Part shown: piece after piece, positions 8,762 to 14,190 of the stretch
Numbering within the stretch: position 1 is the stretch's first letter
Layout of the letters: every line of letters starts with the position of its first letter
DNA from: an uncultured beta proteobacterium
GTDB taxonomy: Bacteria > Pseudomonadota > Gammaproteobacteria > Burkholderiales > Burkholderiaceae
Direction: 5' to 3'
Assembly: GCA_903938955.1 (NCBI GenBank)
Contig: CAJAFJ010000080.1
Coordinates: 1 to 15,111 of the forward strand
DNA length: 15,111 bases
Notes under the pieces: model-generated
What the model was told of the DNA's origin: nothing
The model's input: the letters and a program-made list of their open reading frames with translations, nothing else
The model's database searches: none
Position numbers and translations under genes: made by a program

Positions 8762-8772
8762 ACCCATTGGGT
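8762..8772. repeat. Perfect 11-bp palindrome upstream of mgtA
   Basis: ACCCA-T-TGGGT lies in the 108-bp gap between the small secreted-protein gene and mgtA, 28 bp before the mgtA start. It could be a small operator or chance; no -35/-10 pair was convincing around it. Confidence 0.3.
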
Positions 8773-8841
8773 CGCCCAAACGGTGATCGGGCTCAACGAA
8801 GTCCCGGGCTCCTCATGAACAATCTCGGTTTACTGCGTGTT

Positions 8842-9249
8842 TCATTTACGACCCGGTGACCCAGCCCCTGGCCCACCACCAGCACCCATGCCACCACCTC
8901 CAGACCCTGCGCCAAGGCCTTTGCCAGTCGTGGGGGGCGTGTCGGGTAATGTGAGTCCCTGCTCACGTGCACGCTCTTGCATCCGCTTATGGTGTTCCAA
9001 GCGATGGGCTTCGCGTTCTTTAACCGTTTTCAAGTTCCGCATTTGCATTCGGTATTCATTTCGTTCAGCATTCGTCATCAACTGCGACCCATAAATTGGA
9101 TCCTGCAATCGATCTTGATCTCGCATTTGATCTTGCGTCTGGCTCTGAACCTGATCTTGCGCCAATGCACCGTTACCCGCAACGGCGAACATCACAGCAA
9201 CCGTAGCTGCCAAAGTGACATTTGAAAGTAGCAATTTAGATGCAAACAT
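8842..9249 (-). CDS. Small exported protein, Gln/Asp-rich with Gly-rich tail, function unknown
   Basis: Protein of 135 residues with a clear Sec signal peptide: K5, a hydrophobic core to about residue 24, and an AxA-type site at GALA-Q (cleavage near 30/31). The mature N-terminus is a Gln/Asp repeat (about 31-50, built on QDQ units). A charged helical core follows at about 51-100, beginning IYGSQLMTNAERNEYRMQMR and ending REQGLTLPD. The tail is Gly/Ser/Pro-rich (about 104-135). The core resembles, from memory, a common uncharacterised periplasmic protein family of proteobacteria. No enzyme motif is visible. AAAGGAG is 6 nt before the ATG at 9249. The gene is upstream of and in line with mgtA, 108 bp away, so it may share its transcript. 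A periplasmic location is inferred. Confidence 0.8.
   Translation of the reverse strand: MFASKLLLSNVTLAATVAVMFAVAGNGALAQDQVQSQTQDQMRDQDRLQDPIYGSQLMTNAERNEYRMQMRNLKTVKEREAHRLEHHKRMQERAREQGLTLPDTPPTTGKGLGAGSGGGGMGAGGGPGAGSPGRK
9111..9161. repeat. Short in-gene repeat encoding the Gln/Asp segment
   Basis: TGATCTTGCG occurs at 9128-9137 and 9152-9161, exactly 24 bp (8 codons) apart, and a related GATCTTGATC lies at 9111-9120. The repeat encodes the QDQ-type units after the signal peptide and probably arose by slippage or short duplication. Confidence 0.55.
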
Positions 9250-9255
9250 TTAGAA

Positions 9256-9262
9256 CTCCTTT
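9256..9262 (-). promoter_or_regulatory. Ribosome binding site for the small exported protein
   Basis: Minus-strand AAAGGAG has a 6-nt spacer to the ATG at 9249. It is a strong site that makes expression of this uncharacterised gene likely. Confidence 0.7.
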
Positions 9263-9450
9263 AAGAAAAACCAAAAACCACCCCGGCAAGCGTTGGCTGC
9301 AGAGGCATTCAATTGCTACTGCGCGTTGATGATCGCGTCGAACTCCGCCTAGCAGTTCGGCTTCCCAACTGAAGATTGTTTTTCATGATGACTTCATTGA
9401 AAAAGTTCGGGGAATGGAGCATCGACAACCTTATCGATCTCACCTCAGTC

Positions 9451-9485
9451 GTTGACAGAATTGAGTAGAAACTCCAACTCTCAAC
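9451..9485. repeat. Imperfect hairpin in the intergenic region
   Basis: GTTGACAG (9451-9458) pairs with CTCTCAAC (9478-9485) at 7 of 8 positions. The stem continues inward with TT/AA and GAGT/ACTC around an AGAA tetraloop (9467-9470), with one 2-nt and one 1-nt bulge. There is no T-run directly after it on either strand, so it is not an obvious terminator. Confidence 0.45.
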
Positions 9486-9545
9486 ACTCCAAAACCTTGT
9501 GTAAATTTACTGCTCGGCAACAGTAGGAGTGATGCGATTTGTCAA

Positions 9546-9562
9546 CAATCTACGCTAGATTG
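9546..9562 (+). terminator. Weak stem-loop followed by a short T-run
   Basis: CAATCTA (9546-9552), loop CGC, TAGATTG (9556-9562), then GTTTTC. The stem is perfect but AT-rich, and the T-run is only four bases. No plus-strand gene ends just before it, so a terminator role would imply an unannotated transcript. Confidence 0.25.
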
Positions 9563-9678
9563 GTTTTCTATGCGCTGTCTGTAATGCAACATAAGCGCCG
9601 GTACCAAGCTGGTTTTATGCTGAACGACAGTTAAGCGGACAACACGAGGTTGCCGCTATTTTTTCGAGGATGAGGACT

Positions 9679-9714
9679 GGCAGGCGCGCGACTTTTTCTT
9701 GAACGCGTCCTGCC
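9679..9714 (-). terminator. GC-rich hairpin just after pqqE, possible operon 3' end
   Basis: GGCAGG and CGCG (9679-9684, 9687-9690) pair with CGCG (9704-9707) and CCTGCC (9709-9714), with a small internal mismatch and a 13-nt loop. It begins 17 nt past the pqqE stop. No T-run follows on the minus strand, so it may be a 3'-end stabiliser or a Rho-associated end rather than a classical intrinsic terminator. Confidence 0.4.
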
Positions 9715-9731
9715 TGTAAAGACGGCAAAGT

Positions 9732-10883
9732 CTAAAGATTCAGCAGACGTGAAATTTTGGGGTCGCGAAACACCATGGGCTTGACGGTGCTGCGTTGCGC
9801 ATCTGGAATCTGGGCATAGTCCACGGCCTGTGTCACGCGCTCGTGCAGGGGCGATTTGTCGCACACCGGGTCAGCGTTGGCTGCATCGCCGGTCAGCATA
9901 TAGGCCTGACAACGGCAGCCGCCCAGGTCTTTTTCTTTGTCGGGGCAGGTGCGGCAGGGGTCTTTCATCCAGCTATCGCCACGAAAGTAGTTGAAGGCGG
10001 TGGACTGGTACCAAATGTCGCTGATGCTCATGTCGCGCACATTGGGGAATTCAATGCCTTTGAGCATTTTGGCGGTGTGGCAGGGCAAGGCCGAGCCGTC
10101 CGGTGTCACGGTCAGGAACACATTGCCCCAGCCATTCATGCACTTTTTGGGCCGTGTTTCGTAGTAGTCCGGCACCACAAAAATGATGCGAATTTTGTCT
10201 CCCAACCGTTCGCGGCATGCCTTGGTGATGCGTTCAGCGCGCTCCAGTTGTTCGCGCGATGGCAGCAAGTTGTCACGGTTAAGTTCGGCCCACGAGTAAT
10301 ACTGGCTATTGGCCAGTTCCAGGTACTCGGCGCCAAGCTCGACCGCCAAATCAATGATCTGCTCGATGTAGTCAATGTTCAGGCGGTGAATCACGCAGTT
10401 CAGTACCATGGGCCAATCATTGGCTTTGATGATGTCGGCCGTGCGCCGCTTGAGATCGAAGGTTTTGGTGTGCGACAAAAAGTCGTTCAGCTCTTTGGTC
10501 GAGTCCTGAAACGACAGCTGCACATGATCCAGCCCCGCTTGTTTGAGCGCCGCAGCACGGGCCTCGGTCAAGCCCACACCGGAGGTCAACAGGTTGGTGT
10601 AAAAGCCCAAGCGATGCGCTTCAGCCACCAAAATTTCAAGGTCGTCGCGCACCATCGGCTCGCCACCCGAGAAGCCGCACTGCACACTGCCCGCCGCTCT
10701 GGCCTCGCGCAGCACGCGCAACCAATCCTCGGTCGACAACTCCGGGCCGGTCTGGGCAAAGTCCACCGGGTTGTAGCAAAACACACAGTGCAGCGGGCAT
10801 TTGTAAGTCACCTCGGCCAGCAACCACAAGGGTGGCCCGGGTGGGCTCACGGCGCTGCCCATGGCATTGGTGGGGGTGTTCAT
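9732..10883 (-). CDS. pqqE: PqqA peptide cyclase (radical SAM/SPASM enzyme) PqqE
   Basis: Catalyses the first step of PQQ biosynthesis: radical SAM formation of a carbon-carbon bond between the conserved Glu and Tyr of PqqA, with PqqD presenting the peptide. Cytoplasmic, 383 residues, the usual length. The radical SAM cluster motif is CPLHCVFC (C29, C33, C36), followed by the SAM-contact GGEP (73-76). The SPASM auxiliary-cluster cysteines are seen at C248, C268, C310, C313, C323, C325 and C341, in the contexts [19 protein letters not shown] and GCRCQAY. The ATG at 10883 overlaps the pqqD stop as ATGA. A TTG at 10895 is in frame but only extends the protein four residues into pqqD. Last gene of the operon. 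Confidence 0.97.
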   Translation of the reverse strand: MNTPTNAMGSAVSPPGPPLWLLAEVTYKCPLHCVFCYNPVDFAQTGPELSTEDWLRVLREARAAGSVQCGFSGGEPMVRDDLEILVAEAHRLGFYTNLLTSGVGLTEARAAALKQAGLDHVQLSFQDSTKELNDFLSHTKTFDLKRRTADIIKANDWPMVLNCVIHRLNIDYIEQIIDLAVELGAEYLELANSQYYSWAELNRDNLLPSREQLERAERITKACRERLGDKIRIIFVVPDYYETRPKKCMNGWGNVFLTVTPDGSALPCHTAKMLKGIEFPNVRDMSISDIWYQSTAFNYFRGDSWMKDPCRTCPDKEKDLGGCRCQAYMLTGDAANADPVCDKSPLHERVTQAVDYAQIPDAQRSTVKPMVFRDPKISRLLNL

Positions 10884-11164
10884 AACTTGACCCAACCCTG
10901 GCGCTGGGCGATGGTCAAAAAGTCGAGCACGTCAGCCCGCAGCCCGGTGGTGCCAAAGTCATGCTCCAGCGCGGCGATCAGCGCCTGGACCGAGGTTTGA
11001 CCATCGAGCCGCTTCATGATTTCACCGGCACTGCCGTTGAGTTTGACCATGCCTTCGGGGTACAGCAAGACCCAGGATTTTTGGACTTCTTCCCACTGCA
11101 GTTTGAATAATTTGGCGACCTGCGGGCAGGCCTGCATGTCTGTGTCCAACAGCATGTCACTCAT
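10880..11164 (-). CDS. pqqD: PqqA-binding chaperone PqqD
   Basis: Small cytoplasmic peptide chaperone of 94 residues that binds PqqA (RiPP recognition element fold) and delivers it to PqqE. Diagnostic stretches are [19 protein letters not shown] and [17 protein letters not shown], with a C-terminal helical part ending GWVKL, all in the usual positions. The start at 11164 gives ATGA overlap with the pqqC stop and follows minus-strand AAAGGG. A longer in-frame opening from 11227 would read an Arg/His-rich stretch antiparallel to no known PqqD sequence and is rejected. The gene is separate here, not fused to pqqC or pqqE as in some bacteria. Confidence 0.96.
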   Translation of the reverse strand: MSDMLLDTDMQACPQVAKLFKLQWEEVQKSWVLLYPEGMVKLNGSAGEIMKRLDGQTSVQALIAALEHDFGTTGLRADVLDFLTIAQRQGWVKL

Positions 11165-11898
11165 GCTTTGGGCCCTTTGATTTCGATCTCGCACTGGCTG
11201 AGCATGATGGCATCGGCCAGCGCCCACAGCACGTCCAGTTTGAACTGCAGAATGTCAAGCACGCGCTCTTGCAAGGCGCGGGTTTGGCTGAAGTGGTTCA
11301 GCGTGAAATGCAGTCCGTGCTCGACATCGCGCCGGGCTTGTGTCAGGCGCTGCTTGAAGTAGTGCAGCCCGGCCGCATCCACCCACGGGTATTGGGTCGG
11401 CCAGGTGTCAATGCGTTGCTGGTGAATGTGGGGCGCGAAAAGCTCGGTCAAACTCGACGCCACCGCCTCTTGCCAAGGCTGGCGGCGGGCAAAATTGACA
11501 TAGGCATCGACGGCAAAACGGGTGGCCGGCGCCACGTAACGCAACGAGGTTACATCGTCACGGCTCAGCCCGACCGCCTCACCCAGATGAATCCAGGCTT
11601 CAATGCCGCCTTCGTCGTGAATGCCGCCAATGTGGCAGCCGTCGTGGTCCAGAATGCGCTGAATCCATTCACGCCGAATCTCCCGGTCATCGCAATTCGA
11701 CAAAATGGCCGCGTCTTTGATCGGGATCGAGATTTGGTAATAAAACCGGTTGGCCACCCAGCCACGCAGCTGGCTGGGCGTGAGTGTGCCGGCCGCCATC
11801 ATCAGGTGAAACGGATGGTGAATGTGGTAGCTGGTACTGCGGCTGCGCAGTTGGGCTTCAAATTCGTCCTTGCTCCAGGGGGCGAGTGTGCTTGTCAT
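11161..11898 (-). CDS. pqqC: Pyrroloquinoline-quinone synthase PqqC
   Basis: Cofactor-free oxidase that performs the last step of PQQ formation, ring closure and multi-electron oxidation of AHQQ with oxygen. Cytoplasmic, 245 residues, all-helical haem-oxygenase-like fold. Characteristic segments are [14 protein letters not shown] (24-37), [20 protein letters not shown] (47-66), RILDHDG with H85, TELFAPHIH (151-159), [20 protein letters not shown] (177-196) and [13 protein letters not shown]. Likely counterparts of known active-site residues are R51, Q55, K61, H85, H159, Y180, R184 and K220; this mapping is from memory. The ATG overlaps the pqqB stop as ATGA and the TGA overlaps pqqD. No strong ribosome site precedes it, suggesting coupling to pqqB. 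Confidence 0.97.
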   Translation of the reverse strand: MTSTLAPWSKDEFEAQLRSRSTSYHIHHPFHLMMAAGTLTPSQLRGWVANRFYYQISIPIKDAAILSNCDDREIRREWIQRILDHDGCHIGGIHDEGGIEAWIHLGEAVGLSRDDVTSLRYVAPATRFAVDAYVNFARRQPWQEAVASSLTELFAPHIHQQRIDTWPTQYPWVDAAGLHYFKQRLTQARRDVEHGLHFTLNHFSQTRALQERVLDILQFKLDVLWALADAIMLSQCEIEIKGPKA

Positions 11899-12812
11899 AG
11901 GTCGATGTCCATGCCGTCAAAAGAAACTTCAATCCCATGACGGGTCAGCGTCTGCCGTTGGGGACTGCTTTCGTCAAGAATCGGGTTGGTGTTGTTGATG
12001 TGAATCAGCACTTTGCGGGTGCTGGACGGCAATTGGTCAAGCCATTCCAGCAGGCCACCGGGGCCGCTTTGTGGCAAGTGACCCATGGCGCGTGAGGTTT
12101 TGGCAGACGCCCCCAGGGTGATCATTTCATCGTCGGTCCACAAGGTGCCGTCGATCAAGACGCAATCGGCCGCTTGCATGGCCGCCCAAACGTGGGGTTC
12201 CATCTCGCCCAGGCCAGGGGCATAAAACAAGCGCTTGCCACTGGCCGTGTCGATCAGTGTGACGCCCACGTTGTCACCCGCTTGGGGGTGATCGCGGTGC
12301 GGGGAATAGGGCGGTGCATTGCTGATCAGCGGCAACGCCTCAAAACGCAAGCCGGGCACACCGTCCATGCTGAAACCCGCAGCACCCAAGGGCACATCGT
12401 GCCAATTCACACCGCAATAATGGTCCAGCACCTTGAGCAGCGGGTTGCCGCTCATCAGATCGTCATGCACCAGCGCATGGCACCACAATTCAAGGGGCTG
12501 GCGGTGCTCGCGCAGCATGTAAAGGCCGGTGGTGTGGTCGATTTGCGCGTCAATCAAAAACACCGCTTTGATCGCCGTGTCACGCAGGGCCCGGCCCGGT
12601 TGCAAGGGCGGATAAGACTTTATTTGCGCAAGAATATCGGGGGAGGCGTTGAACAACACCCAGTTGTCCAGATCGGCACTGACCGTAATCGATGACTGGG
12701 TGCGAGCCCGCAGATGGGTGCTGCCTTTGCGGTAAGCATCGCAGTTGGGGCAGTTGCAGTTCCATTGCGGGAAGCCGCCACCGGCGGCGGAGCCTAAAAC
12801 ATGAACTCTCAA
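11895..12812 (-). CDS. pqqB: PqqB, metallo-beta-lactamase-fold PQQ biosynthesis oxygenase
   Basis: Protein of 305 residues, normal for the family. PqqB is an iron-dependent hydroxylase of the metallo-hydrolase fold that acts on the Glu-Tyr derived intermediate before PqqC. The N-terminus carries the signature [17 protein letters not shown] with a cysteine cluster C19, C21, C24; the metal-site motif is [16 protein letters not shown] (88-103); near the C-terminus is [11 protein letters not shown]. The start is a TTG at 12812: no in-frame ATG or GTG exists before an upstream in-frame TGA at 12852-12854, and this TTG places the signature at the same distance from the N-terminus as in known PqqB proteins. 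The ribosome site is weak (GAG about 12 nt upstream). It follows pqqA by 75 bp containing a strong hairpin and overlaps pqqC by 4 bp. Confidence 0.96.
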   Translation of the reverse strand: MRVHVLGSAAGGGFPQWNCNCPNCDAYRKGSTHLRARTQSSITVSADLDNWVLFNASPDILAQIKSYPPLQPGRALRDTAIKAVFLIDAQIDHTTGLYMLREHRQPLELWCHALVHDDLMSGNPLLKVLDHYCGVNWHDVPLGAAGFSMDGVPGLRFEALPLISNAPPYSPHRDHPQAGDNVGVTLIDTASGKRLFYAPGLGEMEPHVWAAMQAADCVLIDGTLWTDDEMITLGASAKTSRAMGHLPQSGPGGLLEWLDQLPSSTRKVLIHINNTNPILDESSPQRQTLTRHGIEVSFDGMDIDL

Positions 12813-12852
12813 AGGGACGGCTTTCTCATCAATGCCTGGGTTGAAACCGTGT

Positions 12853-12880
12853 CAGCCCACCAGGAACCCCCGGTGGGCTG
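12853..12880 (-). promoter_or_regulatory. Strong hairpin between pqqA and pqqB
   Basis: CAGCCCACC (12853-12861) and GGTGGGCTG (12872-12880) form a perfect 9-bp GC-rich stem. After one A-C mismatch, two more G-C pairs close an AACC tetraloop. It starts 7 nt past the pqqA stop. On the minus strand it is followed by ACACGG, not a T-run, so it fits a partial attenuator or an RNA processing/stability element that keeps pqqA mRNA more abundant than pqqB-E mRNA. Confidence 0.65.
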
Positions 12881-12887
12881 CGTGGCA

Positions 12888-12962
12888 TCAACGATTGGCG
12901 ATGTACATCGTGATTTCAAAGCCAAAGCGCATGTCGCTTGCCGTTGGTTTTTCCCATGTCAT
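12888..12962 (-). CDS. pqqA: PQQ precursor peptide PqqA (24 residues)
   Basis: Ribosomally made precursor from which PQQ is built. It encodes 24 residues beginning MTWEKPTASD and ending MYIANR. The conserved Glu (E16) and Tyr (Y20) lie in FEITMY with the required three-residue spacing; their side chains become PQQ. ATG at 12962 is preceded by AGGAG with a 7-nt spacer, and the stop is TGA at 12888-12890. It is the first gene of the operon, followed after 75 bp by pqqB with an intervening hairpin. Length, residue spacing and position all match established PqqA peptides. The leader TWEKP is the part normally bound by PqqD and PqqE. Confidence 0.97.
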   Translation of the reverse strand: MTWEKPTASDMRFGFEITMYIANR

Positions 12963-12969
12963 AGCGTTT

Positions 12970-12974
12970 CTCCT
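12970..12974 (-). promoter_or_regulatory. Ribosome binding site for pqqA
   Basis: Minus-strand AGGAG lies 7 nt before the ATG at 12962. It is the best translation signal in the operon, consistent with high precursor demand. Confidence 0.7.
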
Positions 12975-12985
12975 GAATAGTTAGC

Positions 12986-12998
12986 CCGCACTGTGCGG
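12986..12998. promoter_or_regulatory. Perfect 13-bp dyad upstream of pqqA
   Basis: CCGCAC-T-GTGCGG is a perfect palindrome 23 bp before the pqqA start, in the leader or promoter-proximal region. It has operator-like symmetry, and as RNA would form a CCGCA/TGCGG hairpin with a 3-nt loop just upstream of the ribosome site. Which role applies is unknown. Confidence 0.4.
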
Positions 12999-13005
12999 TT
13001 GGGTG

Positions 13006-13028
13006 TACCGGCAGACCACCTGCTGGTA
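13006..13028. promoter_or_regulatory. Near-perfect 9-bp inverted repeat upstream of pqqA
   Basis: TACCGGCAG (13006-13014) and CTGCTGGTA (13020-13028) are inverted repeats with one mismatch around a 5-nt spacer. The centre is about 55 bp before pqqA, between the possible promoter and the gene. It could be a dimeric regulator site or a leader hairpin. Confidence 0.4.
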
Positions 13029-13055
13029 TGGACTGATTTTGATCAGATGGGTCAA
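13024..13055 (-). promoter_or_regulatory. Possible sigma-70-type promoter of pqqA
   Basis: Minus-strand TTGACC (13050-13055), directly after a run of seven T's (13054-13060), is a good -35. A 17-bp spacer leads to a poor -10 (TCCATA). A CTGAT/ATCAG dyad (13033-13046) lies in the spacer. The weak -10 suggests activator dependence; the call is tentative. Confidence 0.25.
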
Positions 13056-13069
13056 AAAAAGCATCGCTA

Positions 13070-13103
13070 ATTCATGGATTCAACGCTCATGATTTTCATG
13101 AAT
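13070..13103. repeat. Dyad cluster with two TCATGA palindromes in the pqqA-pip divergent region
   Basis: ATTCATG (13070-13076) and CATGAAT (13097-13103) are inverted repeats. TCATGA occurs at 13087-13092 and again at 13096-13101. The cluster sits midway between the divergent pqqA and pip starts, where a shared regulator could bind, but no family-specific consensus is recognised. Confidence 0.3.
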
Positions 13104-13162
13104 TTGACGGCCGGGACTGCATTGGCGTTCGGCCATCAGCCCGCACCGCCCCTGAATCAGGC

Positions 13163-13168
13163 TAGCAT
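13163..13168 (+). promoter_or_regulatory. Possible -10 element for a leaderless pip transcript
   Basis: TAGCAT matches TATAAT at 4 of 6 positions including TA and the final T, and ends 8 nt before the pip ATG. Transcription would then start at or next to the ATG. No Shine-Dalgarno sequence precedes pip (the preceding bases are CGCCCCTC). A -35 was not evident. Confidence 0.2.
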
Positions 13169-13176
13169 CGCCCCTC

Positions 13177-14190
13177 ATGACCCCGCCTGCGACTGTCAAC
13201 CCACTTTTTCCACCCCTGGCGCCCTATGCCAGCGGCCAGCTTGACGTGGGCGATGGCCACCAGCTGTATGTTGAGCAATGCGGCAACGCAGACGGTATGC
13301 CCATGGTCTATTTGCATGGCGGGCCTGGCAGTGGCTGCTCGCCGCGGCACCGTCAGTTTTTTGACCCTGCGGTATGCCGTGTCGTCCTGTTTGATCAACG
13401 CGGCTGTGGCCGCAGCCTGCCACGGGGTGCCCTGCACCACAACACCACGCAGGCGCTGGTGCGCGACATGGAGACCCTGCGGCAATACCTGGGTATTGCG
13501 CGCTGGCTGGTGGTGGGGGGATCGTGGGGCGCAGGGCTTGCGCTGGCCTACGCCGCGGCCCATCCCACGGCATGCCTGGGCCTCGTTTTGCGTGGCGTCT
13601 TTCTGGGACGCGCCTCTGACGTGGACTGGTTTTTCAAGGAAGCGGCCCAACGCCTGCCCGAGGCCTGGCAGCAACTGGTGCGATTAGCACCCGGCAGCGC
13701 GGGCGAAGATGTTTTGCCGTGGCTGCACGCCGGTCTACAGGGCACCAGTGACGAGCGGGCCCTGGCCTGCGCCACGGCCTGGGAGGCCTGGGAACAATCT
13801 TTGTCACAACACCAAACGGTGCCCGCCAGAGTCTTGACGATCCACGACAGAGAAGCCAGCTTGGCGGTGGATAAATACCGGCTGCAAAGCCACTATTTGG
13901 TCAACCACTGCTTCTGGCAAAAGGTGGGCTTGCTCCAGCAGGTCCCCGCCTTGGCTGGACTGCCAACGGCCATTATTCATGGCCGGCTGGATTGGATTTG
14001 TCGCGCCCAGGCCGCTTTGGACTTGCACCACCACCTCCCCGGCAGCCGCTTGCACTGGGTCGAGGATGGCGGACACAACCCTTTCGAGCCCACCATGGCC
14101 GACGCGTTGGTCGGTACCATCAACCACTTTGTGACACACGGCAACTTCTCACGTTGGGGCGATGAATTTCCCCTGGCGCCCAATTTATGA
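13177..14190 (+). CDS. pip: Proline iminopeptidase (prolyl aminopeptidase, S33 alpha/beta hydrolase)
   Basis: Cytoplasmic serine peptidase of 337 residues that removes N-terminal proline from peptides. The family pattern is full: LDVGDGHQLYVEQCGNADG near the N-terminus, oxyanion motif HGGPGSG (47-53), FDQRGCGRS (72-80), nucleophile elbow GGSWGAG with S116, catalytic Asp in HGRLDWIC (D272) and His in DGGHNPF (H300). The length is slightly over the usual 310-325. ATG at 13177 has no Shine-Dalgarno sequence; no better in-frame start is seen before the conserved region. The gene is divergent from pqqA with 214 bp between them and overlaps the following kinase gene by ATGA (14187-14190). A general peptide-recycling role is the default; a link to PqqA processing is hypothesis only. 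Confidence 0.95.
   Translation: MTPPATVNPLFPPLAPYASGQLDVGDGHQLYVEQCGNADGMPMVYLHGGPGSGCSPRHRQFFDPAVCRVVLFDQRGCGRSLPRGALHHNTTQALVRDMETLRQYLGIARWLVVGGSWGAGLALAYAAAHPTACLGLVLRGVFLGRASDVDWFFKEAAQRLPEAWQQLVRLAPGSAGEDVLPWLHAGLQGTSDERALACATAWEAWEQSLSQHQTVPARVLTIHDREASLAVDKYRLQSHYLVNHCFWQKVGLLQQVPALAGLPTAIIHGRLDWICRAQAALDLHHHLPGSRLHWVEDGGHNPFEPTMADALVGTINHFVTHGNFSRWGDEFPLAPNL

Larger units (their letters stand above)
9263..9678. other. Gene-free, AT-richer intergenic stretch with several hairpins
   Basis: No reading frame here has a good start, ribosome site and recognisable product. Base composition drops: the row 9481-9540 has 25 G+C of 60, while flanking genes are plainly GC-rich. It contains an imperfect hairpin at 9451-9485, the palindrome GTAAATTTAC (9501-9510), a TACTG/CAGTA dyad (9508-9525) and a 7-bp perfect stem-loop at 9546-9562. 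It must hold the promoter of the small exported-protein gene (minus strand), which I could not place. A small RNA or a decayed gene is possible. Confidence 0.6.

Noticed and set aside
9323..9422. Short minus-strand frame starting at an ATG near 9422 in the gene-free region
   Set aside because: About 37 residues, no ribosome site, and a Ser/Arg/Thr-rich end; no support as a gene.
9452..9457. Consensus -35 TTGACA on the plus strand
   Set aside because: No -10 at a 16-18 bp spacing and no plus-strand gene follows; the bases also belong to the hairpin arm.
9631..9864. 77-codon minus-strand frame overlapping the end of pqqE
   Set aside because: Runs out of frame through pqqE codons, has no ribosome site, and the product is low-complexity Arg/Ser/Pro.
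9795..11000. A 401-codon open frame opposite pqqE/pqqD
   Set aside because: pqqE is unmistakable on the other strand; the antisense product has no recognisable features.
11165..11227. N-terminal extension of PqqD
   Set aside because: Extends into pqqC with residues unlike any PqqD; the ATGA overlap start matches the family length.
12831..12833. ATT codon as a possible earlier pqqB start
   Set aside because: ATT is a very rare start, and the TTG at 12812 gives the family-standard N-terminus.
13054..13060. A7/T7 run as an intrinsic terminator
   Set aside because: No GC-rich stem precedes it on either strand; it fits better as AT-rich DNA beside a -35 element.
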